The translations under genes and the position numbers were made by a program. A DNA stretch of 64,000 nucleotides from positions 3,844,001 through 3,908,000 of the forward strand of contig NC_134831.1 of the NCBI RefSeq assembly GCF_004210375.1. Direction: 5' to 3'. Numbering within the stretch: the stretch's first letter is position 1; each line of letters starts with the position of its first letter. Of the stretch, positions 21,597-33,176 are shown one piece after another. A model generated the notes under the pieces. It was not told the DNA's origin and did no database searches. It was given only the letters and a program-made list of their open reading frames with translations. Source of the stretch: Tachypleus tridentatus. Taxonomy: Eukaryota; Arthropoda; Merostomata; Xiphosura; Limulidae.

Positions 21597-23390
21597 ACGA
21601 TGGAGTAAAAGGAAGACAGCTGACCAACAGCTTCCCCTGCCAAATTTTATGTCACTTTCGTCTGGACGAATATATGGACTTCGCCGTCATTCTTATAGTA
21701 ACTATACTGCCCCAAACCGACCAATATATTTTTGCAACATAAGGTCAAGAACCAACTATCCTGGTTCTTTATATCATATTTTCTAAAGTTAAACACTGTT
21801 ACGCTATTTTCGCTTCTGTTTTACTGTCCAATTACTGTCGTGTGGTATGGACTTGATATGTTGCCTCCTTTAATTACTGGAGGGGACGAAATCCATTTTT
21901 TTTTCTAGGGAACTGTGGAAATAGAACAGGTGAGATCTTACAATTAAGTTATTTGTATGCCTTCAATAAGATATGAATAAGTAAGCTCTCATTTTTCATA
22001 ATGTCTCTAGTGTTAGTCATCTATGAACTTCATACAAATCTGACAACCTGCTATATAGCAATGCAGGCACGTGGTAGATAAAAAGCAGCCACAGCGATTC
22101 TTATTTTCAAATCTAATACGAGTTTTCTAAGATAGGGCTTTTTTTTTATTAGTAAAGTTGAATTCGCTTAATTTTCTCCATAACAAAAATCTTCACTTTC
22201 TAATATTAGGAATGAAATGTCCGTTATAAACAGACCGTTCTCCAAATTCGATAAATCGTATTCATGAAAATTGGAACATTAGAATTTCAAAACAAATTTT
22301 TAAATAGGAAAACACGAAAGTTTCAGATACCAATTGTTAACGAATCTCTTGTGAATGACTCGCATATATCCACTTCCTCCTGTGACAAATGAAGCGTTTT
22401 GTTAGATGGCTGCAGTCCCTTCATGTGCAGCATAGTTTATTAATGACTCCACCCGCCTGCTCTCTAATTGTATTCTCACATCCACGAAGGTTGCTTGCTG
22501 TACCGGTGTGTTAGTATTTTTACCTTTATAAGGTTTCTTTTCTCGTTGAGCAACAGCTTAAACAAATATTACAAAGAAAGAAGAAGTAACAAACAATATG
22601 GTTATAATGTAATTCAGAAAAACAACAACATATTCTTTATTCTTTTAATATCAGACTTGCACTCAAAACCACCAATCCCAAACATTTTCATCACAAATAC
22701 ATCTCTACTCTTGACATATTCCTCATCATGGCTGAAGCCTTTAGTCGCTCAACATATCTATGTATACTGAATACTTTAACAGCAGTATATATTATCCGTA
22801 TTCATGACAACCTCTAACAGTTTTTCTGCAGTGCCCCAGTTTGAAAGCCCTGATCATACACGACGATGCAATGCCCTGTCGAGCTTAACAAAACTAGAAA
22901 CATTTCTTACAGTTGTAAGCGATATGAAAAAAAAATTGCTTTGATAAATTCCTCCTCTTTATATATTAATGACAAAGTACACATGTTCCTGGCTTTGTTC
23001 GCACTCGTAAAATGGATGGTTGATAAATGGTATTACAGTGTAAGAGAACAGTGAGCGCACATTAAGTATCATTACGTTTTCGTCGGTTTAAACCCTAAAT
23101 ATACTTCTCTGCGATAAGTGACTTTGTTATTCTTGAATCACGAAACTATAAAGCATGCAGATCATGAGACTGATAGTGCATATGTCATAATTGTAGACAT
23201 AGATTCATTAGTTGAAATACAGAAACTATCATCGCGTAATAGCTACTTACGAAAATTGCCTTGTGGCATCTGGTTTAATGTAGAGCTAAGAGAAATATTT
23301 ATGACTTTTGACAGAAACTTAGAAATATATTCCACATTTTATTTATGTATTTACTTATTGTTTATTTCATTTCTTTTAACATAAATACTG
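21597..23390. other. Unique stretch, several short frames, no gene
   Basis: Frames of 64 (21592-21786), 100 (22468-22770), 62 (22866-23054) and 88 codons (23118-23384) occur on the plus strand. None has a domain I recognise. They are in different frames without matching splice signals that I can defend, so I do not call exons. No repeats detected. Confidence 0.4.
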
Positions 23391-23399
23391 TAAAAACAT

Positions 23400-24051
23400 T
23401 GTAGGAGATAAAACAAAACCTGTTTGGTAGGAGATAAAACAAAACATGTTTGGTAGGAGATAAAACAAAACATGTTTGGTAGGAGATAAAACAAAACATG
23501 TTTGGTAGGAAATAAAACAAAACATGTTTGGTAGGAGATAAAACAAAACATGTTTGGTAGGAGATAAAACAAAACATGTTTGGTAGGAGATAAAACAAAA
23601 CATGTTTGGTAGGAGATAAAACAAAACATGTTTGGTAGGAGATAAAACAAAACATGTTTGGTAGGAGATAAAACAAAACATGTTTGGTAGGAGATAAAAC
23701 AAAACATGTTTGGTAGGAGATAAAACAAAACATGTTTGGTAGGAGATAAAACAAAACATGTTTGGTAGGAGATAAAACAAAACATGTTTGGTAGGAGATA
23801 AAACAAAACATGTTTGGTAGGAGATAAAACAAAACATGTTTGGTAGGAGATAAAACAAAACATGTTTGGTAGGAGATAAAACAAAACATGTTTGGTAGGA
23901 GATAAAACAAAACATGTTTGGTAGGAAATAAAACAAAACATGTTTGGTAGGAGATAAAACAAAACATGTTTGGTAGGAGATAAAACAAAACATGTTTGGT
24001 AGGAGATAAAACAAAACATGTTTGGTAGGAGATAAAACAAAACATGTTTGG
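23400..24051. repeat. 26-bp tandem array, 25 nearly identical copies
   Basis: The unit is GTAGGAGATAAAACAAAACA followed by TGTTTG. Copies are almost identical; exceptions are CCTGTTTG in the first copy and GGAAAT in place of GGAGAT in two copies (near 23510 and 23925). The unit contains the 10-bp palindrome AAACATGTTT. No stop occurs in any minus-strand frame of the unit, which creates three overlapping long frames of 227-279 codons that are artefacts of the repeat. High copy identity points to recent expansion. Confidence 0.97.
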
Positions 24052-24405
24052 CGTTTCATTCTCTTTCCCTTATTTTCGGTGTTGTTGTTTTTTTCGTTTT
24101 TTGAATTATCGTTTAACGACCGCACAAAATGACTTCTGAATAAAAAACAAGATGAACTCGAATATTCATTTTTCCCTTTTTTATTTATTTGTCGCTGTGA
24201 TAAAATATGAAACAAAGACTTATGTTTAACAAGGACTGTTTGAAATTAAGCACCAGTCATGAAACGAAAGATGTCTAAAAATAATCATGAATCAATCTGT
24301 CTTTCTTTCTGTTTTGAAAACTCCAGATGTTAAATATGTTTTTAGTTGTTTTGTTTTAAGTACACGAACACAAACGGTAAATAATATTGTTATACTGTAC
24401 AATTA
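24052..24405. other. Unique AT-rich stretch
   Basis: Poly-T and poly-A tracts near 24085-24185. Nothing recognised. Confidence 0.5.
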
Positions 24406-24409
24406 CGAG

Positions 24410-24580
24410 TGAGTGTCACTATTAATGTAGTTCTGAAATGCTGAAACTTCACTAGATTTTTAACATTTGTAAGCAACAATATTGTTTAATTAGAACAATT
24501 ACAAGAGAGTGCCACTATTAGTGTAGCATTGGAATACTGAGACTTCAATGGATTTTTAACATTTTCAACAACAATGATTT
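24410..24580. repeat. Two-copy direct repeat, period about 93 bp
   Basis: GTGTCACTATTAATGTAGTT and, 93-94 bp later, GTGCCACTATTAGTGTAGCA begin two similar segments. Both continue with a GAAACTTCACTAGATTTTTA-like phrase and a CAACAAT ending. Confidence 0.65.
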
Positions 24581-24719
24581 ATATTATCTTTACAAAATAT
24601 AATGTAATAAAGATAGAGTTAAAGGCCTTTAGTCTCCCGATGATTAAAACGACAAAACCTCTTTACTTTCAGCTATTATTTCGTTCGCCCTTGCTGCTTC
24701 ATTAGTGCGAGTAGCACAA

Positions 24720-25060
24720 GAACATGTAATCACACTAAATGTATAGAACTAAAGACAATAATCTGAGTTTTATTGTAAATTCTTTATGAAACTCATTGTA
24801 TGGCTGACTGGCTTCAGAAGGTTTAATTCTTCTAAGGCCTTTTTCGTGAATGTTACAGATATGATGTTCTTTTTCCCATACAGCTACCAAAAGAGTCGAA
24901 AAATTGGGCGCCAGGGTCCACATCATCAACACCCGCTTCACTTCCACACACCCACACCAGTAGATCAATAGAAAATGTACTGACTTACAACACTAAAATC
25001 CGGCATTCGATCCTCTATGGTGGACATAGCGCAGATAGCCTATTGTGAAGATGTACGATA
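24720..25060. other. Unknown frames plus a SINE B/C remnant
   Basis: A 77-codon minus frame (24735-24968) and a 61-codon plus frame overlap here; I recognise neither. From about 24972 the plus strand has ACTGACTTACAACACTAAAA, CATTCGATCCTCTATGGTGG and GCGCAGATAGCCTATTGTGA, which is a decayed family B/C SINE on the plus strand. Confidence 0.5.
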
Positions 25061-25134
25061 ACCACGATAAGTTTAAATTTTTGGCCATTTGAATTTATCT
25101 TCTTAAGTTCAGAATAATAATTTCTAAAAAAACA

Positions 25135-25396
25135 AAGCAGGTAAGTCAAAAATTGTATAAAAATCATGGTTAAAAAATAAAAAAACTGATGCGTCAAAAG
25201 ACAATATTAAAAATCAAATTTAAAAACAGATGAGTCAAAAACGATGTTTAAAAATCAAAGTTAAAAACAGATGAGTCAAAAAACGATGTTTAAAAATCAC
25301 GTTTAAAAACAGATGAGTCAAAAACGATGTTTAAAAATCAAATTTAAAAACAGATGAGTCAAAAAACGATGTTTAAAAATCAAGTTTAAAAACAGA
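25135..25396. repeat. 42-bp minisatellite, about 6 copies
   Basis: The unit contains AAAAATCAAATTTAAAAACA, then GATGAGTCAAAAACGATGTT and T. The last five copies are close to each other; the first is diverged (GGTAAGTCAAAAATTGTATA). Confidence 0.85.
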
Positions 25397-25678
25397 TATA
25401 ACAATTTTTGATACTTAAATATTTATTTCTTATTTTCACATTAACTTTACATATTTTAGCCCCTTAATTTCACTATACATTCCCCTCATGACATCAAAAA
25501 CTGATACTCTAACTGTAAAGAAAGAGATAAATAAATGTCCGAGGAAATTTGTTCCTAAATCCCTCTAGTTTACGCCTGCTTTGAACAAGCTTTAGACCCC
25601 CCTAAACACACACTTTACTTCAGAAACCAGCTATTGACATGGTTTTGATAACTTTAATATTTGTTAGTTTTGTGCGCT

Positions 25679-25950
25679 TGTTTGTTTTTGAATTTCGCAC
25701 AAAGCTACTCGAGGGTTATCTGTGCTAGCCGTCCCTAATTTAGCAGTGTAAGACTAGAGGGAAGACAGCTAGTCATCACCACCCACCGCCAACTCTTGGG
25801 CTACTCTTTTACCAACGAATAGTGGGATTGACCGTCACATTATAACGCCCCCACGGCTGGGAGGGCGAGCATTTTGGTGCGACGGGGATGCGAACCCGCG
25901 ACCCTCAGATTACGAGTCGCACGCCTTAACACGCTTGGCCATGCCGGGCC
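25679..25950 (-). mobile_element. Family A SINE, full length, close to consensus
   Basis: Tail TTGTTTGTTTTTGAATTTCG, body CACCACCCACCGCCAACTCT, and CACATTATAACGCCCCCACG are all near consensus. Head: CTTGGCCATGCCGGGCC. Flanks TTTTGTGCGC (left) and TTTTAGTGCGC (right) form a probable imperfect TSD. Low divergence suggests a relatively young insertion. Confidence 0.95.
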
Positions 25951-26155
25951 GTTTTTAGTGCGCATTTGTTATATATTCTGAGAAATATAGATTTAATATA
26001 AATTATACAATTGTCCACTTAATATTTCTGTATATCTTATGACAGATTTAATTTCTCACATGTTTCGTTTTGTTCATTTCTTTTATATATTTACATGCTA
26101 ACAAATGTACCGCCGCCTTATATTGCATTTATTACGTTGGTTTCGCGAGGATGGC

Positions 26156-26272
26156 CCCCGCTAATACAGCAGTATGTCTATGGATTTACAATGCTAAAAT
26201 CAGGAGTTCGATTCCCCTCGATGGGCTCAGCAGATAGCCCGATGTGGCTTTGCTATAAGAAAACACACACAC
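26156..26272 (+). mobile_element. Family C SINE with perfect 14-bp TSD
   Basis: Head CCCCGCTAATACAGCAGTAT, arm TATGGATTTACAATGCTAAA, B box GTTCGATTCCCC, 3' module CAGATAGCCCGATGTGGCTT and tail ACACACACAC. TTCGCGAGGATGGC is duplicated perfectly at 26142-26155 and 26273-26286, the longest TSD in the window. This fixes the family C unit at about 117 bp. Confidence 0.95.
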
Positions 26273-26286
26273 TTCGCGAGGATGGC

Positions 26287-26830
26287 GGGACAGAGTGCGT
26301 GCGTATCATTCGTCATGGCAGTCAGTTGATTTAGGGTTATTGCCAAATGCATCCGTGCTACGCGAGACGTTAATCGTAAGTTTTGCTTCGTGCCAAACTC
26401 AAACAGATGGTCCTCGATCTTCTCCATCTTACTTTCAGGAATGGTCACCAAATTTAGTCAAATTTGTGACACCCGACAAGTGGACAACTCTGACTTGTAT
26501 AAATAGGTGTTAGCAAAAGTAAAACACAGTGTTGGGCTTCATTAAATAGTAATTACATGAATGGAGGCATGGGCCGTTCCCTTCCGTTATTTTGAGCTGT
26601 AGCCCCGAACCGTTTATCCGATGGGAAGGTGCCCAGGTTACAAACAGATTTAAGCGGTACAACTTCAGTTTGGCGTCGGTTTCACTTCCTTGCTCAGACC
26701 AGCATTAAAGCGTTGAATTTGAAATGTCTGCAAACTATTTGTTTAATTCCCTTTACACTTGAACTTTGGAGAGATGTCTTGAGTTTCTCTATCAATTGTA
26801 AACATAATTAGCTCAGTTGTTTGCACACAA
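26287..26830. other. Less AT-rich stretch, no gene identified
   Basis: Compared with its surroundings, about 26280-26480 is richer in G+C and CpG. Several short overlapping frames exist on both strands (up to 74 codons), none recognisable. TATAAATA occurs at about 26499. I see no supportable promoter or exon. Confidence 0.4.
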
Positions 26831-26837
26831 CATCAGA

Positions 26838-26940
26838 TTTTGTTATTTTAGCGTAAAGATACACGATTCGGCAATTTGCACTATTTTCGCTGCAAAGAAA
26901 TGAGCCCTGGATTTTATAGATCGGAGGATCCTCCCAAAGA
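26838..26940 (-). mobile_element. Decayed family B-like SINE
   Basis: GTTATTTTAGCGTAAAGATA, then ACACGATTCGGCAATTTGCA and GAGCCCTGGATTTTATAGAT follow the reverse B layout but are heavily substituted. Confidence 0.4.
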
Positions 26941-27263
26941 ATTAGCATCAGACGTACATACAGACGGAAAACTCTGCGTTGTATATGTAGATATTAACGT
27001 ATTCATACTTTAATATGCTGTTTTATATCGTTTTATTAAGTTTGTACTTGCCTAGTTTCGAAGGTTTCTCTTTGATATAATTTGATATTCCTATATCCCT
27101 TATGTGAAAAAAATTACGGTTTAATTTTATTTTTCATTATCTCAAATTTTAATTTTTTAAATGTTTTATCTTGTAAAATCTTGGAAGAAATTTTTAACTT
27201 ACGTTAAACATCAAAGATCTTTGTGCTTACTGAATGCCAAAAGGGAATATTATTGAAACAACG

Positions 27264-27545
27264 TTTTGTTTGTTTGTTTTGAATTTCAGGCAAAGCTGCA
27301 CGAGAGATATTTGCGCCAGTCAGCCCTAATTTAGCAGTTTAAAACTAGAGAGAAGGCAGCTAGCTAGTCATCACCTCCCACCGCCAACTCCTGGGCTACT
27401 TTTTTACCAACGAATAGTGTGACTGACCGTCACATTATAACTCTCCTACGGCTGAAAGGGTGAGCAAGTTTTGTGTTACGGGGATTCGACCCCGTGACCC
27501 TCGCATTACGAGTTGAGCGGTTTAACCATCTAACCATGCCTGGCC
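27264..27545 (-). mobile_element. Family A SINE, full length
   Basis: Tail TTTGTTTGTTTGTTTTGAAT, body with a duplicated CTAG (GCAGCTAGCTAGTCATCACC), B box GGGGATTCGACCCCGTG, head AACCATGCCTGGCC. Flanks GAAACAACG and AAAACAGCG are a possible degraded TSD. Confidence 0.92.
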
Positions 27546-27944
27546 TAAAACAGCGAATTAAACGTAAAAGTTGTCATTATTTTCGATTGTGTGGTCTGTA
27601 GCCATGTTAAGAAACTTGTTTGTGTCACAAGAAGCTTAATGATTGAATGCGACGTGATAGTAAGACAATAAAATACTCCAAAATGTTAGGGTTTCCATTT
27701 ATTTTCTACGCAATTGCGAAAGCTCCTCAGACGAAGCACGTGCTGGAGACAATGTACGTGAAACAATAAATATCAAGCTAATCAAATGAAAGCACGTAAA
27801 AATTCAAGCCGCAAGAGGTTACTTCATATTTGTTTATATAAAACGTACTTAATAGTATCACGAAACTTGGTACGTACTCTAAATAGTCCCCCATATTCGT
27901 TTACTTGAAAGGTACTTAATAGTATCTCGAATCTCTGTAATAGT

Positions 27945-28068
27945 CTCTCAAGGGATTCAGCAGTAAGTCCAGGGCTTATAACGCTAACAAAATTTAGTTT
28001 CGATACATCGGTGGACAGAGCACAGACAGTCTGTTGTGAATCTTTTTGCTTAACAAACAAAATACAAC
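27945..28068 (+). mobile_element. Family B SINE, diverged
   Basis: Head TCAAGGGATTCAGCAGTAAG, arm GGGCTTATAACGCTAACAAA, B box TAGTTTCGATACATC, 3' module GGTGGACAGAGCACAGACAG, and a tail remnant AACAAACAAAATAC. Confidence 0.75.
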
Positions 28069-30320
28069 GTACTCGCTAACCTAACTTGTTTTATTCGTTA
28101 TTTGTCTTATTTTAAATCAAGCGCTCTCTTCAGTTTCTGAAGTCTGAGATCAACGTCTACAGAGTTTATAACGTTAGGTGTAAAATACGTGTCGTCAAAC
28201 TGCTTATAGTGCGGAAGAGAAATCGTAATAAAAAAAACAAGTGACTATAGATGTCACATCTTTGAAGAATTTCTATCTGTGTAATGTCAGAAAATACTCT
28301 GGCAGAAGCGAGCTTTCGGAACTTTGATAATTACTGCTCCATTAGTTCCTTCTTCAATGGTTGTATCATGATGTATGATTCGAGAGTGGAAAGTCCTGCT
28401 TAGTGTTAAAATACTCCTTGGCTCGAGTGTATATTAATCACATATTTTTGTAGTTGGTTTGTTGTTGTATTCTAAAACGACATTCTACTCAAATTGTTTT
28501 TATTCTTTCAAGTCATCACTTCTCAAGGCAACGGATGTTAAATGAATCTAAGAAAAGCGACTTCCTGATGCATGAAATAATAGCTTAGCGTATAGATTAT
28601 TCATTGAAAATATGTGAGAGTCGTAAAAAACTGCTTTATGCATATTAGAGAGAAATAAGTTGGACAATTTTAATCTAAAAGAAGTAAAAGAGAAAAAAAA
28701 ATTTACGTCGTCTTATAGATTTACAAAATAGTCATAACAAAAGATATCGGTTTTGAGCCTCAGTTGCCTCCAGCAGCGAAGGGCGTTGAGTTTTATTTTA
28801 AAGTGATAAAGATGGACAATCTTATTCTCATCTCTTAAAAAAAATACATCACATGTTGATAGATGAGGTCTCTATTTTTCGCAACATGAAGCTTTTATTT
28901 TCTGTAAACAATGTCCAAAAGCAAAGTTAAAATGAAAACAAAGTTTCGTCGTTTGCTTTTCATTCGCAGCAAGAAATGTGACAAAATAAAACGTTTACTT
29001 TACAAACTTCTAACCCTTTTTCTGTTTACTAAGTTCAACAGAGATGTTCGTCATTGTGAGGAGACTAAAGAGAGAAAAATGTGACACGAAGTATTGTGAC
29101 TTCAAGTCAAGATACATTTTAGATGACAAGACAACTTTACTGAATGCTGTGTAAAGCTAAAAGTGAAAGGTGACAGCGTTAACGTACGACATCTAAAGAA
29201 ATTTCCCTGTTTTTTATAAGCACTATTCTATTCCAGGTAGGATGATATCTTTTAACAAAAAAGAGGTACGCTTTTATTAATGTTTATAATATTGAATGAA
29301 TGAGACTCATAAAACGTGACATATATTTTGAATGATTTTTACGCGTAGTTCATAATGGAGTAAATATTTATATATTAAATTTATATTAAATATGCTAAAA
29401 ATTCATAATAAGCTTTTTGAATGAATAATACACATAAGTCACTACAAGGCAGAGCTACTGAATGACTACAGAGGGTTGAATACATTTGAACACGCAAATC
29501 AGAAAGACATGTACCAAAAACAAACAACCGTCCTCACTTCCTTATTGTAATGTTTAGTTAAAAGATAATAACTGTATATTACTTTTGAGATCACACTTAT
29601 GTCAGTGGTCAAGGCTATTATTAAGAGATACATTATTTAGTAACGTGTAAAATATTATGTCATCCAAAAGGTCGATGATTCGTTTTGTTTACAAACAAGG
29701 ATAATAAAGTAATTTCTGAGGACAAATTAAGCTTTGAATACTAGTTGGGAATCATTTCTAAATCTAATCAAAGCTTAATTTGCAATTTTAGAAATTATTC
29801 TCTACTCACAATTTCCAAAATTCCTAAAAACGTCAAGCGAGGCAAAAGACCGACCCCACTTGCTCTGTTCTCTTGTCCTCGACCATGAAATTGCTCTTCA
29901 GTGGTTTGCATTTTGAACCAAATTGAGAAAACTCGCGAACCACCAGTGTCCTTAGACCACACTTTTAGAACCACTGATTTGTTGTTTCACAACATCAATA
30001 CTGAGAATAAACAGATAAAATGGATAATGCAATAACCGTACAATGCTATGAATAGTAACTATAGAATTGAACATTTTAAGATACAAATGATACAAATCAA
30101 CAAGTTATGGGAAAAACATGTTCGATATAAAGTCGCGGTGAAACGGAATGTACCAGAATTATATGTAGTCATTGTTTGACATTTCGTAAGTAGCGCGATG
30201 CAATCGCAAATTGATTTCTTTTAAGAAGAGTATGCAACAGCCTTTTAGTACCTAGAACCTTCTTTCAATCATAAAGATATGTTTATATCGCAGATTTAGA
30301 ATTATCAAGCTAGAAATGTG
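28069..30320. other. Longest repeat-poor stretch, no gene seen
   Basis: About 2.2 kb of AT-rich sequence without a recognised SINE, satellite or usable open frame (no frame of 60 codons or more). It may be old intergenic or intronic DNA. Confidence 0.5.
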
Positions 30321-30321
30321 C

Positions 30322-30560
30322 CTTAACCCTTTCACTGTGGTTGGGAAGCATATTTCTCAGTGCTCCCACACCCGTGTGTGACATATGGGAATAAAACTAG
30401 TTTTAAAGTGGTTATTGACATCCCACCTAATGCTGATATATGGTTTCCCTCAATGTTTTTCACTCAGCCCTTCAGTAAGTAAAACGCTGCCTGAGCGCTA
30501 TGTATAACAACTGCGTGTCAACCATGTCGCATAGCAAGAGTGGCGAGTAGTACTCCTAAT
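30322..30560 (+). mobile_element. Possible piggyBac-like terminal region
   Basis: CCTTAACCCTTTCACTGTGG starts near 30322. A TTAA followed by CCCTTTCACTG fits the TTAA target site and the terminus style of many piggyBac-like elements. I could not find the opposite terminus, and no transposase is recognisable downstream. Speculative. Confidence 0.2.
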
Positions 30561-30839
30561 TACTATGTAAATACGCTTACCTCAGAAAGCTTAAAAGATA
30601 GTAAAACTACGTCAAGTGGTGTTCAGATATGTGGTAATGAAGAGGAAATGAGACAAGAGGCTTAACTATCCATCTAGTGATAATATTCAATACGATGAAC
30701 TTTGACTTTGCAGAGGAAGGCATAAACAGCGTAAACAATGAGAAACATTTGTTCCAGTCGCAGTGTAAGGGGGTGGAATTACTGGAAAGTGAGATAATAG
30801 TGGATGGATTGAGTTGGGGTACTAGGACTACTCAGAACG

Positions 30840-31260
30840 AAATCTCAAAAAATGTTGTACCTCAGTCGCGGTAAGCAAAGTGTCACGTATAGTAATAGAT
30901 GCAAATCCATGAACACAAAGATTAGTGACAGAGGTCGCCTACGTAACCCAGACAACAGTATATGTCCATAATAAAAACAACAACATCTTCATCTAGAAAA
31001 GTGAAACAAGTTGCCTACACAGTATATTAATTCAACCGTCGAATATCTCGAGCAGCTGGAAAATGTGTTGAGTATTCATGCTATTCCGTCAAAAGACGTA
31101 TCCGTTAAGTCGCCGGATGCAACATCTGTGAGTTTCTGTGTGACCACACAGTCGAAACGAGTGCTGAGAAACCATTGTTTTCGAACATTAGATGCCTTAT
31201 AGAAAGCAGCAGGGAAAGGATGTGTGTGTTTTGACAAGACAAGCCTTACATAAGAACCTT
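30840..31260 (+). pseudogene. Decayed Tc1/mariner-like transposase remnant (copy 1)
   Basis: The segment parallels that at 50.8-51.2 kb in order: CATGAACACAAAGATTAGTG, a CTCGAGCAGCTGGAAAATGT segment, CGCCGGATGCAACATCTGTG, and CTGAGAAACCATTGTTTTCG. One frame (about 31011-31199) reads TQYINSTVEYLEQLENVLS. The I-x-S-T-V spacing fits the second helix-turn-helix of Tc1-type transposases. No catalytic DDE/D region or terminal repeats were seen. The similarity to 51 kb is the firmer part; the family name is an inference. Confidence 0.4.
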
Positions 31261-31639
31261 TAACAACGAAAATCATTGAAAAAGAACGTTCGTCAGATAG
31301 CTTGTGAAATATTGCGACATGGACTATAACGACTTAGTGAGGCACCAAAATCGTTTGTATATAACGTATTTAACCTCATGGTAGTTCAAAGCTTAACTTG
31401 ATAAATCAGTGGCTTCAATACATTGTTTCTTTTTGTGTTTTAAACGTACTTAAATACGCAATATTTCTCCTGTTTTGCTGCTTTCTACTGGTGCTCTCGG
31501 AATTTCCCAAATCATTTGAACGCATTTCGTTTTTGTTAACAAAAATCACTAATACGACAGGTATGCATAAAAGTCCAGTGTCTTCTCTAAAAAAACAAAT
31601 ATATTTTAAATCTAAGGAACTAATTTGGAGATAGATGTA

Positions 31640-31745
31640 TGTGTGTAACAGCTAATAATTACTAGATATGTAAAGAAATCTCCCTCATTGACTCACGAGA
31701 CAATAACCACGTAAAGACCTCTCAGTTGATTGGTTGATTCTTCAC
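31640..31745. repeat. Dispersed repeat, uninterrupted copy
   Basis: GTAACAGCTAATAATTACTA, GATATGTAAAGAAATCTCCC, ACGAGACAATAACCACGTAA and CTCAGTTGATTGGTTG match the repeat at 19753-20215 in the same order. This copy has AATTACTAG only once and no SINE, so it represents the pre-insertion state. Confidence 0.65.
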
Positions 31746-32119
31746 AAGCTATACAATACATTATCCGTTATTTGTCCGGCACGGTTTTAATGGATCATTA
31801 TCATAGAAAGAGGCATAACACAAGAAAAATATATACTTATGAAGCAGAGTTGACTGCATAAGATCAAACTGTTACTGCTACACGAGTTCATTTTAAATTT
31901 GTTCGTTCCCTTCTCATCTCAGTAATATTTGGATTACATCAGAGATATCATCTACATGCATATAACATGTGTTGTTTTGGTTGTTTCCTACCCAATTTAT
32001 TGTTTTAGTCTTTCCTTATAAATGAGATCATACGTACTCCATGACGAGTAGGAGCAATCGTGAAAAAAGGTTTTATTAAGTTGAAATGTCGAAGGTAAAT
32101 TTTCAGGCTGGTTGGACTT

Positions 32120-32340
32120 GGTTTGATTTGTTTTGAATTTCGCGCGAAGCTACACGAGAGCTATCTGCGCTAGCCGTCCCTAATTTTGCAGTGTAAGACA
32201 AGAGGGAAACTATCTAGTTATCACCATCCACCGCCAACCCTTAAGCTACTATTTTACCAACGAATAGTGCGATTGACAGTGACATTGTAACGCCCCCCAC
32301 GGCTGAAAGGGCGAGCATGTGTGGTGTGACGGGAATGCGT
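32120..32340 (-). mobile_element. Family A SINE, 5'-truncated
   Basis: The tail and body are intact (TTTGTTTTGAATTTCGCGCG; TAACGCCCCCCACGGCTGAA). The copy stops within the B-box segment (GACGGGAATGCG), so the tRNA head is absent. Confidence 0.9.
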
Positions 32341-32351
32341 ATATCAACAGA

Positions 32352-32600
32352 TAATTATTTGTTGAACTTCGAGCAAAGCTACTAAATGGCTAGCTAGCCG
32401 TACCTAATTTAGAAATGATAGACTAGAGGGAAGGCAGCGAGTCAACATTACCAATTGCCACCTCTTGAGACACCCTTTACCAACAAAAGTTGGGAATTGC
32501 TATCACATTATAACGCCCTAAATATTCGTTGACTTTATTCGAAACTGGGAAATGCAGATTGCTAGTCGAACACTTTAACCAGCAGCCTTTACTAGGACGG
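32352..32600 (-). mobile_element. Family A SINE, old and diverged
   Basis: Follows the previous SINE within about 12 bp in the same orientation. TTATTTGTTGAACTTCGAGC, TAGACTAGAGGGAAGGCAGC and CACATTATAACGCCCTAAAT keep the order. The B box is destroyed (CGAAACTGGGAAATGCAG). Divergence is much higher than in the adjacent copy, so this is two separate insertions. Confidence 0.8.
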
Positions 32601-33176
32601 TTAACAAACTTTTAAAGCAAGAAATAGATTGTAGAGTCAGTAAAAGTGCTCATTCAATTAATCTGTTGCGGCTAATAACAGTTTTGTAAACTAACAGAAA
32701 GAAAACAAGAGGGAATCCTCAATAGCCGCGTGTGTAATTAGATATCAAATCTGTCAAGAGATGGTGTTATGAGCTAAAAGTTTGTATTTGAAGAAAAACA
32801 AACTCAGAGCTATTCTATTAACCGCTTAGCCGCGGTTAAAACAGGAAGATATAATAAAACATAAGAACAAGGACTTAAGAAACGGTAAGGCTTGTCAGGC
32901 TACGGGCTGACCAGTTTTCATGGATATAACTTATGTATTAAAAGTTGCTTCTTTTAATTCTGTGCATTGTATCGTGTGTATATAATATTTGTACTTAACA
33001 TATCTCAAGATTCGATATCATACCATTCAATTTTAAAAACGTTCTGGGAGATATGACCCCAGATCCTCTTAGAAATGCCAACTTGACAGTGGCCTAACCA
33101 CTCCAAAAATGCTTCTTACGAGAATGAATAAGTGTATAAGGTATTCAGAATTTTTATAATATTTGTAAAAATATAT

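Noticed and set aside
22468-22770. 100-codon plus-strand frame
   Set aside because: The longest frame in unique DNA, but it has no recognisable domain, no good start context and no matching splice signals; probably chance in a T-rich stretch.
23400-24051. CRISPR-like array appearance
   Set aside because: Units are contiguous without unique spacers, and the sequence context is a eukaryotic nuclear genome.
23351-24215. Three overlapping minus-strand frames of 227-279 codons
   Set aside because: They consist almost entirely of the 26-bp tandem repeat read in three phases; the unit simply lacks a stop codon. Not genes.
26095-26334. 79-codon plus-strand frame
   Set aside because: Covers the family C SINE and its target duplication. 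The similar phrase LKSGVRFPS appears in the 14.6-kb frame only because both are SINE C.
26495-26510. TATA box TATAAATA
   Set aside because: Common by chance in AT-rich DNA; no downstream gene.
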